From assembly GCF_000365425.1 (NCBI RefSeq), contig NZ_AQOV01000001.1:2976001-3040000 (forward strand): DNA of 64,000 nt. The letters run 5' to 3'. Positions within the stretch are counted from its first letter, which is position 1, and each line of letters opens with the position of its first letter. The position numbers and the translations under genes were made by a program. Below are positions 17,685 through 27,345 of the stretch, one piece after another. The notes under the pieces were generated by a model that saw only the letters and a list, made by a program, of their open reading frames with translations, did not search any database and was not told the origin of the DNA. Origin of the DNA: Methylomonas sp. MK1. GTDB taxonomy: Bacteria > Pseudomonadota > Gammaproteobacteria > Methylococcales > Methylomonadaceae.

Positions 17685-18599
17685 TTATCGGGCGTCGATT
17701 TCTACGCGATTGCGGCCGTTTTTCTTGGCGCGGTAAAGGGCGTCGTCGGCCGCTTGAATAATCCCTTCCAGGGATGTGTCTGCGACTACCCGGCGCGAGC
17801 AGACGCCAATCGAAATGGTGGCAGCTATGTGCTGATTTTGGTATTGAAACGTATGCCGCATCACCGTATGTCTGATGCGTTCCGCCAACGTGGCTGCGGC
17901 ATCGCTGGAAATATCCCGCAATAACATGATGAATTCTTCGCCGCCATAACGGGCCAGAAAGTCCTCTTGGCGCATTTCCGCATTCAGAATTTTCGCCAAT
18001 TCTTTCAGTACCTGATCGCCGGCGAGGTGGCCGAAATTGTCGTTGGTGCGTTTGAAATGATCGGCGTCGCACATCATCACCGTCAAGCGGGTTTCGTTGC
18101 GTTTACAAAAAGACAACTCCTGTTGCGCGCGCAGCATGAAGGCGTTGCGGTTAAGGATGTTGGTCATCGCATCCAGATTCGCTGCCGCGTAAAGCGCCTG
18201 TTCGGATTTGGCTTCGTTGAAACGTTTGTAATCGATTTTAAGGTAGGTGTCGCCCAACAGGATTCTGTCGAGTAATTCGAGTTTATGTTTTGCGACGCGC
18301 TTGCCGTTGACGTAAGTGCCGTTGGTGGAGTTTAAGTCTTCGAGCAGGATATGCTGGCTTTGCACCCAAAGCCTGCCGTGGCGCCGGGAGACCTTAGGAT
18401 CGGGAATCAGAATATCCACGGACGGTTCGCGGCCCAACACATGCTGATGATTGTGTAATTTGAATTGCTTGCCTTGTTCGCTACCGGATAAAACCACCAA
18501 ATACGGCTCGAGCTCCGAAAGGTCGCGGCCGTTTTCGGATAGTTTGCCGACTAAGGTGTTGGACAAGATTACCTGGGTTTTGTCAGGAGGCGTGGTCAT
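17685..18599 (-). CDS. FHA-GGDEF diguanylate cyclase
   Basis: Predicted cytosolic cyclic-di-GMP synthase. An N-terminal forkhead-associated phosphothreonine-binding domain (about 35-125) shows LGREPSVDILIPDPKVSRRH and NSTNGTYVNG. A GGDEF domain follows, with the active-site signature GGEEF (RYGGEEFIM) and ISIGVC downstream. The pairing suggests that Ser/Thr phosphorylation of a partner controls c-di-GMP output. Two starts are possible, 18617 and 18599; the latter has a better-spaced AGGA. No RxxD inhibitory site is evident before the signature. Confidence 0.9.
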   Translation of the reverse strand: MTTPPDKTQVILSNTLVGKLSENGRDLSELEPYLVVLSGSEQGKQFKLHNHQHVLGREPSVDILIPDPKVSRRHGRLWVQSQHILLEDLNSTNGTYVNGKRVAKHKLELLDRILLGDTYLKIDYKRFNEAKSEQALYAAANLDAMTNILNRNAFMLRAQQELSFCKRNETRLTVMMCDADHFKRTNDNFGHLAGDQVLKELAKILNAEMRQEDFLARYGGEEFIMLLRDISSDAAATLAERIRHTVMRHTFQYQNQHIAATISIGVCSRRVVADTSLEGIIQAADDALYRAKKNGRNRVEIDAR

Positions 18600-18857
18600 C
18601 GGTTGATTCCTAATCATCTCCTGGCGTGATTAATGAAATAAGCTTTTTAGATTGTTCGACTAGCCGCAAGATTATGTGGTCGAGCGGGTAAGGGCTGTAG
18701 GCGCAACCCTACAAAATGTAGTGTCTCAGATAGTCGGACAGCTATCAAGGTTAGCGATGTCGAGCTGAAGGTAGAAAAGCGATTTGAGGGTAGTGTGCGG
18801 CGTGGAATGTTGCTCGGCGGTAGCCGAAGCGCGGATCCGCTTCGGCTCGCTTGTGGT

Positions 18858-19703
18858 TTAAACGAAGGCTTTTTTGAAAAACTCCGGCATCGCCAAACTG
18901 GCTTTGTGGATGTCGCTGTTGTAATAAACGGTCTCGAAGCCCTTGTTGGCCGCGTCCTGTTCGCGGAACGAAGACAGGTCGGTTTTACTGGCCATCGTCG
19001 CGCTCCACCAGCCGGACGGATAAATGCATTGCGGGAAGAAGACGGTCTGCTGGTGTTCAAAGCCGGCGGCCCGCATTTCTGCGCGCATTTCCTTCAGGAT
19101 TTTCATATGCAGCAAGGCCGATTCGCTTTGTTGTACCACGATGCCGTTTTCGCTCAAGGCTTTATAGCAATCTCTGTAAAAATCGGCGCTGAACAGGCCT
19201 TCGGCCGGGCCGACCGGGTCGGTGCTGTCGACGATGATGATGTCCACGCTGTTCGGCGCGGCGTCTTTTACCCATTTGATGCCGTCGATGAATTTCAGGT
19301 CGGCGCGCGGATCGTTGTTGGACTCGCACAATTCCGGAAAGTAGATTTCCGCCAAGCGGGTGACGCGCTCGTCGATGTCGATTTGCACAGCTGATTCAAC
19401 GCCGGGATGTTTCAACACCTCGCGCAAGGTGCCGCAGTCGCCGCCGCCGATGATCAGCACGTTTTTCGGGTTGGGATGGGTGAACAACACCGGGTGGCTG
19501 ATCATCTCGTGATAAAAGAAATTATCGCGGGTGGAGACCATGGTGCAGCCGTCAATCACCATCAGATTGCCGAACTGTTCGGTTTCGTAGATTTCCAGAA
19601 ACTGAAATTCGGATTGCTCCTCGTGGAGTTTACGGGTGATTTTTAATGAAAACGCAGTACCGGTGGCGGTTTGCGCTTCGCTGAACCATTGGTCGTCGAG
19701 CAT
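18858..19703 (-). CDS. speE: Polyamine aminopropyltransferase (spermidine synthase)
   Basis: Transfers an aminopropyl group from decarboxylated S-adenosylmethionine to putrescine. The 281-residue product has GGGDCGTLREVLKH (nucleotide-binding loop) and the catalytic DSTDPVGPAEGLF motif, plus the N-terminal DDQWFSE strand typical of SpeE. It diverges from speA across a 62-base gap, so both polyamine genes share one regulatory region. A GC-rich inverted repeat lies 3' of the gene near 18825-18850 without a T-run. Confidence 0.95.
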   Translation of the reverse strand: MLDDQWFSEAQTATGTAFSLKITRKLHEEQSEFQFLEIYETEQFGNLMVIDGCTMVSTRDNFFYHEMISHPVLFTHPNPKNVLIIGGGDCGTLREVLKHPGVESAVQIDIDERVTRLAEIYFPELCESNNDPRADLKFIDGIKWVKDAAPNSVDIIIVDSTDPVGPAEGLFSADFYRDCYKALSENGIVVQQSESALLHMKILKEMRAEMRAAGFEHQQTVFFPQCIYPSGWWSATMASKTDLSSFREQDAANKGFETVYYNSDIHKASLAMPEFFKKAFV

Positions 19704-19765
19704 GATGAAGTCCTGTAAAAAGTCATATAACGTTCATCATTATACTTTAGAATTTCTACCTCTTT

Positions 19766-21613
19766 ATGACAGTCCGAGTAGAACGCGTGCCAACACAACC
19801 CTGGTCGATTGAACAATCCAAGCAGCTTTACGCCATTCAGCAATGGGGTAACGGTTATTTTTCGATTAACGACCAAGGCCATGTCTGCGTGAAGCCGCAA
19901 GCCGATTGCGCCACGGAAATCGATCTGTTCGAGATTGCCCAGGCCTTGCGGGACAAGGGTTTGAACTTTCCGGTCCTGGTGCGATTTACCGATATTTTGC
20001 GTGATCGCATCCGCCAGCTACAGCAGGGATTCGATCAAGCGAGAGCCGCGCATCGTTACAAAGGGCATTACACACCGGTGTATCCGATCAAGGTTAATCA
20101 GCAAGGCAATGTGGTGGAAAGCATCGTTGCCGCCGAGCATATCGGTCTGGAAGCCGGCAGCAAACCAGAATTATTGGCGATTTTAGGGCTGGCCAAACCC
20201 AGCGGCACTATTGTCTGCAACGGTTATAAAGACCGGGCTTACATCCGCATGGCCTTGATGGGACAGTTGATGGGTTTGTCGGTGTTCATTGTCATTGAAA
20301 AGCCTTCCGAGCTGGAGATGATTATCGAAGAGGCCGCTAAACTGCAAGTAACACCAATGATCGGTTTGCGCGTGCGGCTATCGACTATCAGCGCCGGCAA
20401 ATGGCAAAACAGCGGCGGCGAAAAATCCAAGTTTGGCTTGCATGCCAGCGAAGTATTGCAACTCATCGCCCGCTTGCAGCAATTGGAGATGCTGAACTGC
20501 TTGCAGCTGATGCACTTTCATATGGGCTCGCAGATTGCCAATATCCACGACATCAAGCTGGCCTTGAAAGAGGCCGGCCAGTTTTATCTGCAATTGCATA
20601 AACTCGGCGCCAACATTACCACCGTCGATGCCGGCGGCGGTTTGGGCGTGGATTACGACGGCAGCGGTTCGCGGCGCGAATGTTCGATCAATTACAGCGT
20701 CAATGAATATGCGGAAAACATCGTCCGCGCTTTTGCCGAAGTGGCTGAGCAACAGGGTTTGCCGCAGCCCAATATCATCACAGAATCAGGCCGAGCCATC
20801 ACTGCTCACCACGCGGTGTTGATTACCAATGTCACTGAAGTGGAAAGCCTACAAGGCGCCGCTGCGCCGGTGGAAATATCCGGGCAAAATATCGCCGAGG
20901 CTTATCACAACGCCCAATTCAACATGGCTGAGGCTCGCGCCCAGTTCGTGCAGGGCGATTTGTCGCTGACCGAACTGGCTGAAGCCGAGAAATACTATGT
21001 GAGCTTATGTCAGCAAATTCAGCGCGAGTTGAACCTGGATAACCATCATCACCGGGAGATTTTGCAGGAACTGGACGAGAAGCTGGCGGATAAAGTGTTC
21101 TGCAATTTTTCCTTGTTTCAATCGATGCCGGACATTTGGGGTATAGACCAGATTTTCCCGATCATGCCCATTCACCAGTTGCACCAGCAACCCACCCGGC
21201 GCGCGGTGTTGCAGGATTTGACCTGCGATTCCGACGGCCGTATCGATCAATACGTCGATCATCAGAACATCGCCAACACCATGCCGTTGCATACCATCGC
21301 CGAAGATCAGGATTATCTGATCGGCTTTTTCATGGTCGGCGCGTATCAGGAAATTTTGGGGGATATGCATAATTTGTTCGGCGATACGCATTCGATTAAT
21401 ATCGAATTGGACGAACAGGGCTATCGCTTCGGCGACTTCATGGAAGGCGAGGATGTCAGCGAGTTGCTGGATTATGTGCATATTAATACCGAAGCTTTGA
21501 AAACCGCCTATCGGCAAAAGCTAGACGGCAGCGGATTGTCGGCCGGGCAAAAGCAGGCTTTCGAGCAAGAGTTGCTGGCCGGATTGAACGCTTATACCTA
21601 CTTGGAAAAATAA
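19766..21613 (+). CDS. speA: Biosynthetic arginine decarboxylase
   Basis: PLP enzyme converting arginine to agmatine, the first step of putrescine synthesis by the agmatine route. The 615-residue product has the PLP lysine in YPIKVNQQ (Lys109), the HFHMGSQI motif, VDAGGGLGVDYDG and a DLTCDSDGRID segment with the catalytic Cys. Length matches SpeA (about 630). It diverges from speE. A TTGCAGT/ACTGCAA inverted repeat lies just after the stop without a T-run. Confidence 0.95.
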   Translation: MTVRVERVPTQPWSIEQSKQLYAIQQWGNGYFSINDQGHVCVKPQADCATEIDLFEIAQALRDKGLNFPVLVRFTDILRDRIRQLQQGFDQARAAHRYKGHYTPVYPIKVNQQGNVVESIVAAEHIGLEAGSKPELLAILGLAKPSGTIVCNGYKDRAYIRMALMGQLMGLSVFIVIEKPSELEMIIEEAAKLQVTPMIGLRVRLSTISAGKWQNSGGEKSKFGLHASEVLQLIARLQQLEMLNCLQLMHFHMGSQIANIHDIKLALKEAGQFYLQLHKLGANITTVDAGGGLGVDYDGSGSRRECSINYSVNEYAENIVRAFAEVAEQQGLPQPNIITESGRAITAHHAVLITNVTEVESLQGAAAPVEISGQNIAEAYHNAQFNMAEARAQFVQGDLSLTELAEAEKYYVSLCQQIQRELNLDNHHHREILQELDEKLADKVFCNFSLFQSMPDIWGIDQIFPIMPIHQLHQQPTRRAVLQDLTCDSDGRIDQYVDHQNIANTMPLHTIAEDQDYLIGFFMVGAYQEILGDMHNLFGDTHSINIELDEQGYRFGDFMEGEDVSELLDYVHINTEALKTAYRQKLDGSGLSAGQKQAFEQELLAGLNAYTYLEK

Positions 21614-21673
21614 ACGCGGCGATTGCAGTTTCGGTACTGCAACAGCGTGGCGCTTTGTAAATCGCAGTGCGGT

Positions 21674-21702
21674 CTGTCAGGGCCAGACCAAGGCGCTATA
21701 AT
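21674..21702 (+). promoter_or_regulatory. Probable sigma-70 promoter for the beta-hydroxyacid dehydrogenase gene
   Basis: CTGTCA at 21674-21679 (four of six matches to the -35 consensus) and a perfect TATAAT at 21697-21702 are separated by 17 bases. The start of transcription would lie about 23 bases before the ATG. Confidence 0.55.
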
Positions 21703-21731
21703 GGCTCCCAAAACATTAAAGGGGTTATGAC

Positions 21732-22598
21732 ATGCGGGTAGGCTTGATCGGATTGGGGGCAATGGGCCAGGGCATGGCGCGCAACCTTGCCAAGGCCGGA
21801 TGCTTGACTGCGGTTTACAATCGGACCTCTAGTAAAGCCGAAACCTTAGCGGCGGAATTGCAAATCCAGGCTTGCGAGACTATCGAACAACTGGCAGGTC
21901 AAGTCGATATCGTGTTGGTCTGTGTGTCGGCGGATAAAGACGTGTTGATGGTGGTCGATGCTATCGCTAAAACCATCCGGCTAGGCAGCGTGGTGGTGGA
22001 TTTGTCCACGGTCAGCAGCGAGACGGCGGCTGTCGCGGCGCAAAAACTTGCGGAGAAGAATGTCGCTTTTCTCGATGCGCCGGTGTCCGGCGGCGTGGAA
22101 GGCGCCAACAAAGGCACGTTGGCCATGATGGTCGGTGGCGACCCGAAAACTTTGGAACGGGTTCGCCCGGTGTTGGCGGCAATGACCGTACGTATCGAGC
22201 ACATGGGTGGCGTTGGCGCTGGGCAAGCCTGCAAGGCAGTGAACCAAATCATGTGTGCCGGGATTAACCAGGCAGTGACCGAAGCCTTGGCCTTTGCCGA
22301 GGCTCAGGGGTTACCGATGGAAAAAGTCATCGATGTTGTTAGCGGTGGCGCGGCCGGTAACTGGTTCTTGCAGCATCGCGGCAAGACCATGACGCAAAAC
22401 CAATTCCCGCCGGGTTTTAAACTAGCGCTTCATCATAAAGACTTAAAAATAGCCCAGCATATGGCTCAGCATGCCGGTGTCGGTTGTCCTTTGACCATTA
22501 CTACACTCGCGGACTATGCCAAACTGATGGCCAAAGGTTATGGCGACGAGGATATTTCCGCGTTGTATCGATTAAAACAGAAACGAACTTCCAATTAG
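21732..22598 (+). CDS. NAD(P)-dependent beta-hydroxyacid dehydrogenase (HIBADH/GarR family)
   Basis: Cytosolic oxidoreductase, 288 residues. It has a Rossmann motif [20 protein letters not shown] at the N-terminus, the family signature [16 protein letters not shown], and the catalytic lysine in [15 protein letters not shown]. Candidates include tartronate semialdehyde reductase, 3-hydroxyisobutyrate dehydrogenase and succinic-semialdehyde or glyoxylate reductase; the sequence alone does not decide. It is followed 16 bases later by the UDP-glucose dehydrogenase gene. Confidence 0.88.
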   Translation: MRVGLIGLGAMGQGMARNLAKAGCLTAVYNRTSSKAETLAAELQIQACETIEQLAGQVDIVLVCVSADKDVLMVVDAIAKTIRLGSVVVDLSTVSSETAAVAAQKLAEKNVAFLDAPVSGGVEGANKGTLAMMVGGDPKTLERVRPVLAAMTVRIEHMGGVGAGQACKAVNQIMCAGINQAVTEALAFAEAQGLPMEKVIDVVSGGAAGNWFLQHRGKTMTQNQFPPGFKLALHHKDLKIAQHMAQHAGVGCPLTITTLADYAKLMAKGYGDEDISALYRLKQKRTSN

Positions 22599-22614
22599 TT
22601 TACAAGGTGTAACG

Positions 22615-23934
22615 ATGAAAATTACGGTGTTTGGCAGTGGATATGTAGGTTTGGTAACGGGCGCCTGTCTGGCCGAAGTGGGCAATCAAGTGCTGTGCAT
22701 GGACGTCGACCAACGCAAAATCGACCAACTCAAACAAGGTGTCATTCCGATTTACGAACCGGGTTTGGACGAAATGGTCAAGGACAACGTTGCAGCCGGT
22801 CGCTTGAGCTTTACCACCGACGTCAAAGAAGCCGTGGATTTTGGTTTGTTTCAATTCATCGCCGTCGGCACGCCGCCGGACGAAGATGGCTCGGCTGATT
22901 TGAAATACGTGCTGGCCGTGGCGAAAAGCATCGCCGAACACATGAGCGATTACAAAATCGTCGTCGATAAATCCACCGTGCCGGTCGGAACCGCCGACAA
23001 GGTCAAACAGGCCATCAAGGATGTATTGGCCGAGCGCAATCAGGAGTTGGAATTCGACGTCGTCTCCAACCCCGAGTTTTTGAAAGAAGGCTCGGCGCTG
23101 GACGACTTCATGAAGCCAGACCGCATCATCATCGGCACCGATAACCCTAGAACCGCCGAATTATTGAAAGCGCTCTACTCGCCATTCAACCGCAGTCGGG
23201 AGCGGGTCATTACGATGGACATTCGTTCCGCCGAGCTGACCAAATACGCCGCCAACGCCATGCTGGCCACCAAAATCAGCTTTATGAACGAGCTGGCCAA
23301 CTTGGCGGAAAGATTGGGCGCCGACATCGAAAACGTTCGCCACGGCATCGGCTCCGACAGCCGCATCGGTTACAGCTTTATCTATCCGGGCTGCGGCTAT
23401 GGCGGTTCTTGCTTTCCTAAAGACGTGAAAGCTCTGGAACGCACCGCTCGCGATTACGGCTATCAAGCCGAATTACTCAGCGCGGTGGAAAACGTCAACG
23501 ACCGGCAAAAGCACCGCTTATTCGAGAAAATCTCCACGCATTACCCAAACGGCGTGAAAGGCAAAACCTTTGCCTTGTGGGGCCTGGCGTTTAAACCCAA
23601 CACCGACGACATGCGCGAAGCCCCTAGCCGGGTATTGCTGGAAGCCCTGATCGATGCCGGCGCGACAGTACGCGCTTACGACCCGGAAGCGATGGAAGAA
23701 GCGCAGCGCATCTATGGCGACAAAACCGGATTGGTGTATTGCGCGAAACAGGCGGACACCTTAAACGATGTGGACGCGTTGATCATCGTCACCGAATGGA
23801 AACAGTTCCGCAGCCCGGATTTTGATGACCTGGGCCGTTTGTTGAAAGATAAGGTGATATTCGATGGGCGGAATATGTATGAGCCGAGGTTGGTTAGGCA
23901 GTTTGGGTTGCAGTATTACGCGATTGGAAGGTAA
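22615..23934 (+). CDS. ugd: UDP-glucose 6-dehydrogenase
   Basis: Oxidises UDP-glucose to UDP-glucuronate for capsule, exopolysaccharide or lipid A modification. The 439-residue product has the N-terminal NAD site [18 protein letters not shown], the substrate loop [10 protein letters not shown], and the catalytic cysteine in [14 protein letters not shown]-terminal domain with [13 protein letters not shown] follows. Length is normal. It is probably cotranscribed with the upstream dehydrogenase and ends immediately before a repeat-rich region. Confidence 0.95.
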   Translation: MKITVFGSGYVGLVTGACLAEVGNQVLCMDVDQRKIDQLKQGVIPIYEPGLDEMVKDNVAAGRLSFTTDVKEAVDFGLFQFIAVGTPPDEDGSADLKYVLAVAKSIAEHMSDYKIVVDKSTVPVGTADKVKQAIKDVLAERNQELEFDVVSNPEFLKEGSALDDFMKPDRIIIGTDNPRTAELLKALYSPFNRSRERVITMDIRSAELTKYAANAMLATKISFMNELANLAERLGADIENVRHGIGSDSRIGYSFIYPGCGYGGSCFPKDVKALERTARDYGYQAELLSAVENVNDRQKHRLFEKISTHYPNGVKGKTFALWGLAFKPNTDDMREAPSRVLLEALIDAGATVRAYDPEAMEEAQRIYGDKTGLVYCAKQADTLNDVDALIIVTEWKQFRSPDFDDLGRLLKDKVIFDGRNMYEPRLVRQFGLQYYAIGR

Positions 23935-23979
23935 TACTCTCCCACTCTTGCTGGAGAGGGTTGGGGTGAGGAGATTTTG

Positions 23980-24243
23980 GTGTCGCTGGCGCGACGGCTT
24001 GATTTAATGTCGGTTCGCGGACCGACAACCGCGATACTTTCTTTTGCTCCGCCAAAAGAAAGTACCCAAAGAAAAGGCGGCCAGGATGCCGCTTGTTCCC
24101 TGCGCTCCGAAGCTTTCGCCGGGGGTTGACGAAAGGGGCTTCCTGCCCCTTCGTCAACGTGCGGCATCCCTGCCGCACCCCTTCGGGCTGATCCCGCCGA
24201 AAGCTCCGGTGCTCGGCGCGGCATACGGGAGAACCCCCGCCCC
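23980..24243 (+). repeat. Interspersed hairpin-rich repeat, copy A
   Basis: A ~265-base element found in four fuller copies in this window (here, 25427-25689, 28553-28817, 39241-39503). It starts with GTGTCGCTGGCGCGAC and ends in GCATACGGGAGAA followed by a C-run. Inside are strong hairpins: GTCGC/GCGAC, GTCGGT/ACCGAC, the perfect ACTTTCTTTTG/CAAAAGAAAGT, and a stem around AGGGGCTTCCTGCCCCT. Copies A and D share one central variant. It lies directly after ugd, preceded by a short GGTTGGGGTGAGG palindrome. Confidence 0.9.
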
Positions 24244-24277
24244 AAATCCGCAGCTTATTGTTTACGAAGTTTTGTAG

Positions 24278-24304
24278 GGCGCATTAGCGATAGCGTAATG
24301 CGCC
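24278..24304. repeat. Palindromic repeat GGCGCATTA-N9-TAATGCGCC
   Basis: A perfect 9-base inverted repeat with a GCGATAGCG spacer, in a stretch of GTAGGGCGCATTAGCG type that is common as an intergenic repeat in proteobacteria. No coding function is seen. Confidence 0.65.
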
Positions 24305-24398
24305 GAATGCTTTAAGGCCAACATACGGCGCAATACGGCTGCGCCTATTGACGCCCTAAGAATTGCGCCTTACGGCCTTACGGACCTGCAACGCCTGT

Positions 24399-25227
24399 TT
24401 AGGCTTGCGCATTCTCGCTACACCACTCGATGTACGTTAATTTTGATTTGCTTCTCTTGTACTTACGGAGCAACTCAAATTGCTCATCAAACCCGATTTT
24501 CCGCCCTTGCTTGCTAATAAATAGACGGTCTTTTTGTTCATCTGTCTGTATGTAGATTGCAGATCTGTATATATTCAATTTCCAGTTTTCTTTCTTAAGA
24601 GTAACCTTCTCTCTTTCTCCACGCCGATTTGGCATGAAGCCTACTTGAATAAACGAAATCTCAATTAACGTGGCTGCAAGTACCGAGATGATCTCATCAA
24701 TACTGCCGGCTCTTTTAACTGAATTAATGCCATCATTTCCGGCTTTGATGATTTCCTCAATCCACTCTCTATCATAAATCTCAACAGACGCTGAAAATCT
24801 TGGAAACGGAGCGTTAGCGAAGTGAAGATTTTTAGTCCCCGATAGCCGTAGCGCCGGGCGGGTTTTCGCAGCGAAGCGGAGAAAACCTGCAAGGCATCGC
24901 GACACGGCGTTAAGTCATGCGAGAGCCTAAGTTTCGACCCCTTGTTGGGTCGGAACGAGGTGACGCGGACGAATCGGGGCGCCGCAGGCATAAGCGGTCG
25001 CGTAGTTTTTGCCGATTTTTTCCTGCTGGGAAGCTCGAAAAAATCTTTCGGCAAAAATAGCGACTCCCCGATTGTTGGATTGAGATGACCAACGCTTTAA
25101 TCACCTTGGATATCTGAGTTTTCCATGTGGGAAGATAATTGGACTCCTTCAATGCGTACCACGCTTCTGCGCCAAGAATCCTTTCGATGGTGAATTTCAG
25201 CTTCGTGTATTTTGAATATTGATTCAT
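24399..25227 (-). pseudogene. Hypothetical gene interrupted by a ~285-bp GC-rich insert
   Basis: The 5' part encodes MNQYSKYTKLKFTIERILGA and continues to about residue 52 (KALVISIQQ, near 25072). The 3' part resumes near 24790 with VEIYDREWIEEIIKAGNDG and runs 120 residues to the stop at 24399. Between them is a GC-rich segment with stop-prone, low-complexity translation that does not resemble the AT-richer flanks. Both halves have the same strand, composition and helical charged character, so I read them as one broken gene of about 175 residues. Family not recognised. Exact insert ends and a target duplication are not clear. Confidence 0.55.
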
Positions 25228-25426
25228 GGCACCTGATAGCCTAACAAGTAATTAGATGGTTTCTGTATATCTTCCTGAATTGGATGATATTCAATTTTTG
25301 TAAATTTGAGGGATAGTCAAACTGAAAACGTGTTTCCGATAGTTGGGCTTTGTTTGGGAGCAAAAATAGCCTTGCGACACGAATAATGTTAAAGATCGAC
25401 TTTATATCGGTTTTAGCTTTAATTCT
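25228..25426. other. AT-rich non-coding stretch
   Basis: I see no convincing gene, RNA or repeat here. It carries the region upstream of the broken hypothetical gene and leads into repeat copy B. Confidence 0.5.
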
Positions 25427-25689
25427 GGGGAGGTTTTCCCCCGTATGCCGCGCCGAGCACCGGAGCTTTTGAACGGATTAGCCCGTTAGGGGCGATGCAG
25501 GGATGCATCGCGTTGCCGAAGGGGCAGGAAGCCCCTTTCGGCGACCCCGTTCAAAAGCGAGGAGCGCAGGGAATGAGCGGCATTCGGGTGGCCTTTTCTT
25601 TGGGTACTTTCTTTTGGCCATGCAAAAGAAAGTATCTCGGCTGTCGGGCCGAGACCCGACTTATAAACCAGCCGTCGCGTCAGCGACAC
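25427..25689 (-). repeat. Interspersed hairpin-rich repeat, copy B
   Basis: Inverse-orientation copy of the ~265-base element. It carries CCGTATGCCGCGCCGAGC at its left end and GTCGCGTCAGCGACAC at its right end. Its central part (GAACGGGGTCGCCGAAAGG on the minus strand) is shared with copy C rather than with A and D, so two subfamilies exist. The ACTTTCTTTTGGCCATGCAAAAGAAAGT hairpin is kept with a changed loop. Confidence 0.9.
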
Positions 25690-25693
25690 AAAA

Positions 25694-26448
25694 CTAAGAA
25701 GACCGAAGCTGACTATGCTTCACCCCATACCCAAAATAAATCAAAAACCCAATCAACAGCCATACGAACAACCGAATCCAAGTATCAATCGGCAATCCAG
25801 CCATCAAACTCAAACAGACTAAAATCCCACCAATCGGCACATAAGGCACCGCAGGACATTTGAAATGGCGTTCCATTTCCGGGTGGCTGTTCCGCAGGAT
25901 CCAAACACCGCCGCACACCAGCACAAATGCAAACAAAGTACCGATACTGACTAGTTCGCCGAGTTTTTCGATAGGCATGAATCCGGCCAGCAAAGACACG
26001 GCTACACCGACCAGGATGCTCGATAAATGCGGAGTTTGAAATTTGGGATGCACTTTCGCGAATAGAGGCGGCAGCAGTTGGTCTTTGGCCATCGAGAAGA
26101 ATATGCGGCTTTGGCCCATCAGCAATACCAGCATTACCGAGGTCAAGCCGGCAATGGCGGCGATTTTAATAATCGGCGACAGCCAACTCATGCCGACGTG
26201 ATCGACTGCCAACGCAATCGGCGCGGGGACGTTCAGCTCGGTGTAAGGAATGATGCCGGTCAACACTCCGGCCACCAGAATGTAAAGCAGAGTACAGACG
26301 GCCAGCGAGGCAATGATGCCGATGGGTACGTCGCGTTGCGGGTTGATGGCTTCCTGGGCGGCGGTGGATACCGCATCGAAGCCGATATAGGCAAAGAAAA
26401 TCACCCCTGCGCCGGTTAGTACGCCGCCGAAACCGAAGGGGGTGAAGT
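25694..26448 (-). pseudogene. APC-family amino acid permease, N-terminal half missing
   Basis: About 250 C-terminal residues of an amino acid/cation permease are intact, with VIFFAYIGFDAVSTAAQEA (a conserved helix of the CAT/YfnA group) and six further hydrophobic helices. The first ~200 residues of the family are absent. Immediately upstream lies the inverted REP of the RAYT element; the open frame continues into it, but those residues are REP-encoded. No N-terminal permease sequence is present beyond the element, so insertion was accompanied or followed by deletion. Probably non-functional. Confidence 0.8.
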
Positions 26449-26451
26449 TTC

Positions 26452-26480
26452 CTCGTTCCCACGTGCCGCGTGGGAATGCA
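26452..26480. repeat. REP palindrome flanking RAYT gene (left)
   Basis: A hairpin of TTCCCACG / CGTGGGAA with a 5-base loop, within a 29-base unit running CTCGTTCCCACG to CGTGGGAATGCA. The same unit occurs inverted at 27093-27121, on the other side of the transposase gene; the arms are identical and only the loop differs. Confidence 0.85.
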
Positions 26481-26534
26481 GACTTTCCGCGCCAGCGGTA
26501 ACATAAGCCCCAGCTAACAAAAGAGGTCAAACCC

Positions 26535-27071
26535 ATGGGCCGCAGCCGTTACCGCATTCTCCAATCCCAACAGCCGCATTTCATAACCTGCACCGTCCTG
26601 AACTGGATACCATTGTTCACCCGACCGGCTACTGTACAAATCGTGCTGGACGCCCTGTTTTACCGCCAACAACAGCACAATTGGCGAATTTACGGCTACG
26701 TCATTCTGGAAAACCACTTGCACTTGCTGGTACAAGCTGACGATTTAACCAATCAAATAGCTCACTTTAAATCTTACACAGCGCGCCAATTAATCGACTA
26801 TCTGCAAGCCATTAACGCCGAACGCTTGTTAAAGCAATTGAACTGGTTCCGCAAGGCGCATAAAACTGATCGGGATTACCAGTTGTGGGAAGAAGGTAGT
26901 CATCCGCAGTTGATCGATAACCCCGACGTTTTGCGGCAGAAACTGGATTATATCCACCTGAATCCGGTTAAACGCGGTTATGTCGATTTACCGGAGCATT
27001 GGCGTTATTCGAGTGCCCGGAATTATGCGGGGCAGGATGGATTGTTGCCGGTTTATCGGGATTGGTTTTAG
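26535..27071 (+). CDS. REP-associated tyrosine transposase (RAYT, TnpA_REP)
   Basis: Single-strand HUH-type nuclease of the Y1 family that processes REP hairpins. The 178-residue product begins MGRSRYRILQSQQPHFIT, has an HxH metal motif in ILENHLHLLVQ (about residues 57-67), and a downstream LDYIHLNPVKRGYV stretch typical of the family. Several C-terminal tyrosines (HWRYSS, RNYAG) are candidates for the catalytic residue. The gene lies between two inverted REP units and directly abuts a truncated permease, as expected for a mobile or recently mobile RAYT unit. Confidence 0.9.
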   Translation: MGRSRYRILQSQQPHFITCTVLNWIPLFTRPATVQIVLDALFYRQQQHNWRIYGYVILENHLHLLVQADDLTNQIAHFKSYTARQLIDYLQAINAERLLKQLNWFRKAHKTDRDYQLWEEGSHPQLIDNPDVLRQKLDYIHLNPVKRGYVDLPEHWRYSSARNYAGQDGLLPVYRDWF

Positions 27072-27092
27072 CTGACCGCAGCGCGGCTGGTT

Positions 27093-27121
27093 TGCATTCC
27101 CACGCAGCGCGTGGGAACGAG
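27093..27121. repeat. REP palindrome flanking RAYT gene (right)
   Basis: Inverted partner of the left REP: TGCATTCCCACG - loop CAGCG - CGTGGGAACGAG. The two units bound a segment of 670 bases holding only the RAYT gene. Confidence 0.85.
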
Positions 27122-27345
27122 ATTAACGAGATAGTTTGTCCGCCGACAGGGTATTGTTAGCTGCTAAGCGGCCAACCGGTGATCTGGTCAAAGCCACAAT
27201 TACTTTGGAGATCAGAAATTAAAGCTTCTACGGAATGATAATCTGAAGGGTAGTTCAGTTTTAACCTTTGATCAGCTAGTTCATGCTCTGACTTCGTTAG
27301 GGGCACTTGGTACTTTGAAGCCCATTGCACAAACATTGTTAAGCG

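Noticed and set aside
18820..18850. Terminator after speE
   Set aside because: There is a CCGAAGCG/CGCTTCGG inverted repeat, but no T-run follows on the minus strand.
24044..24277. Open frames inside the ~265-bp repeats as genes
   Set aside because: The frames are conserved with the repeat itself on both strands, have no ribosome sites, and differ in their ends from copy to copy. They are better explained as repeat-encoded.
26449..26536. First ~28 residues of the permease open frame
   Set aside because: They are translated from the inverted REP and RAYT upstream sequence, so they are not part of the original permease.
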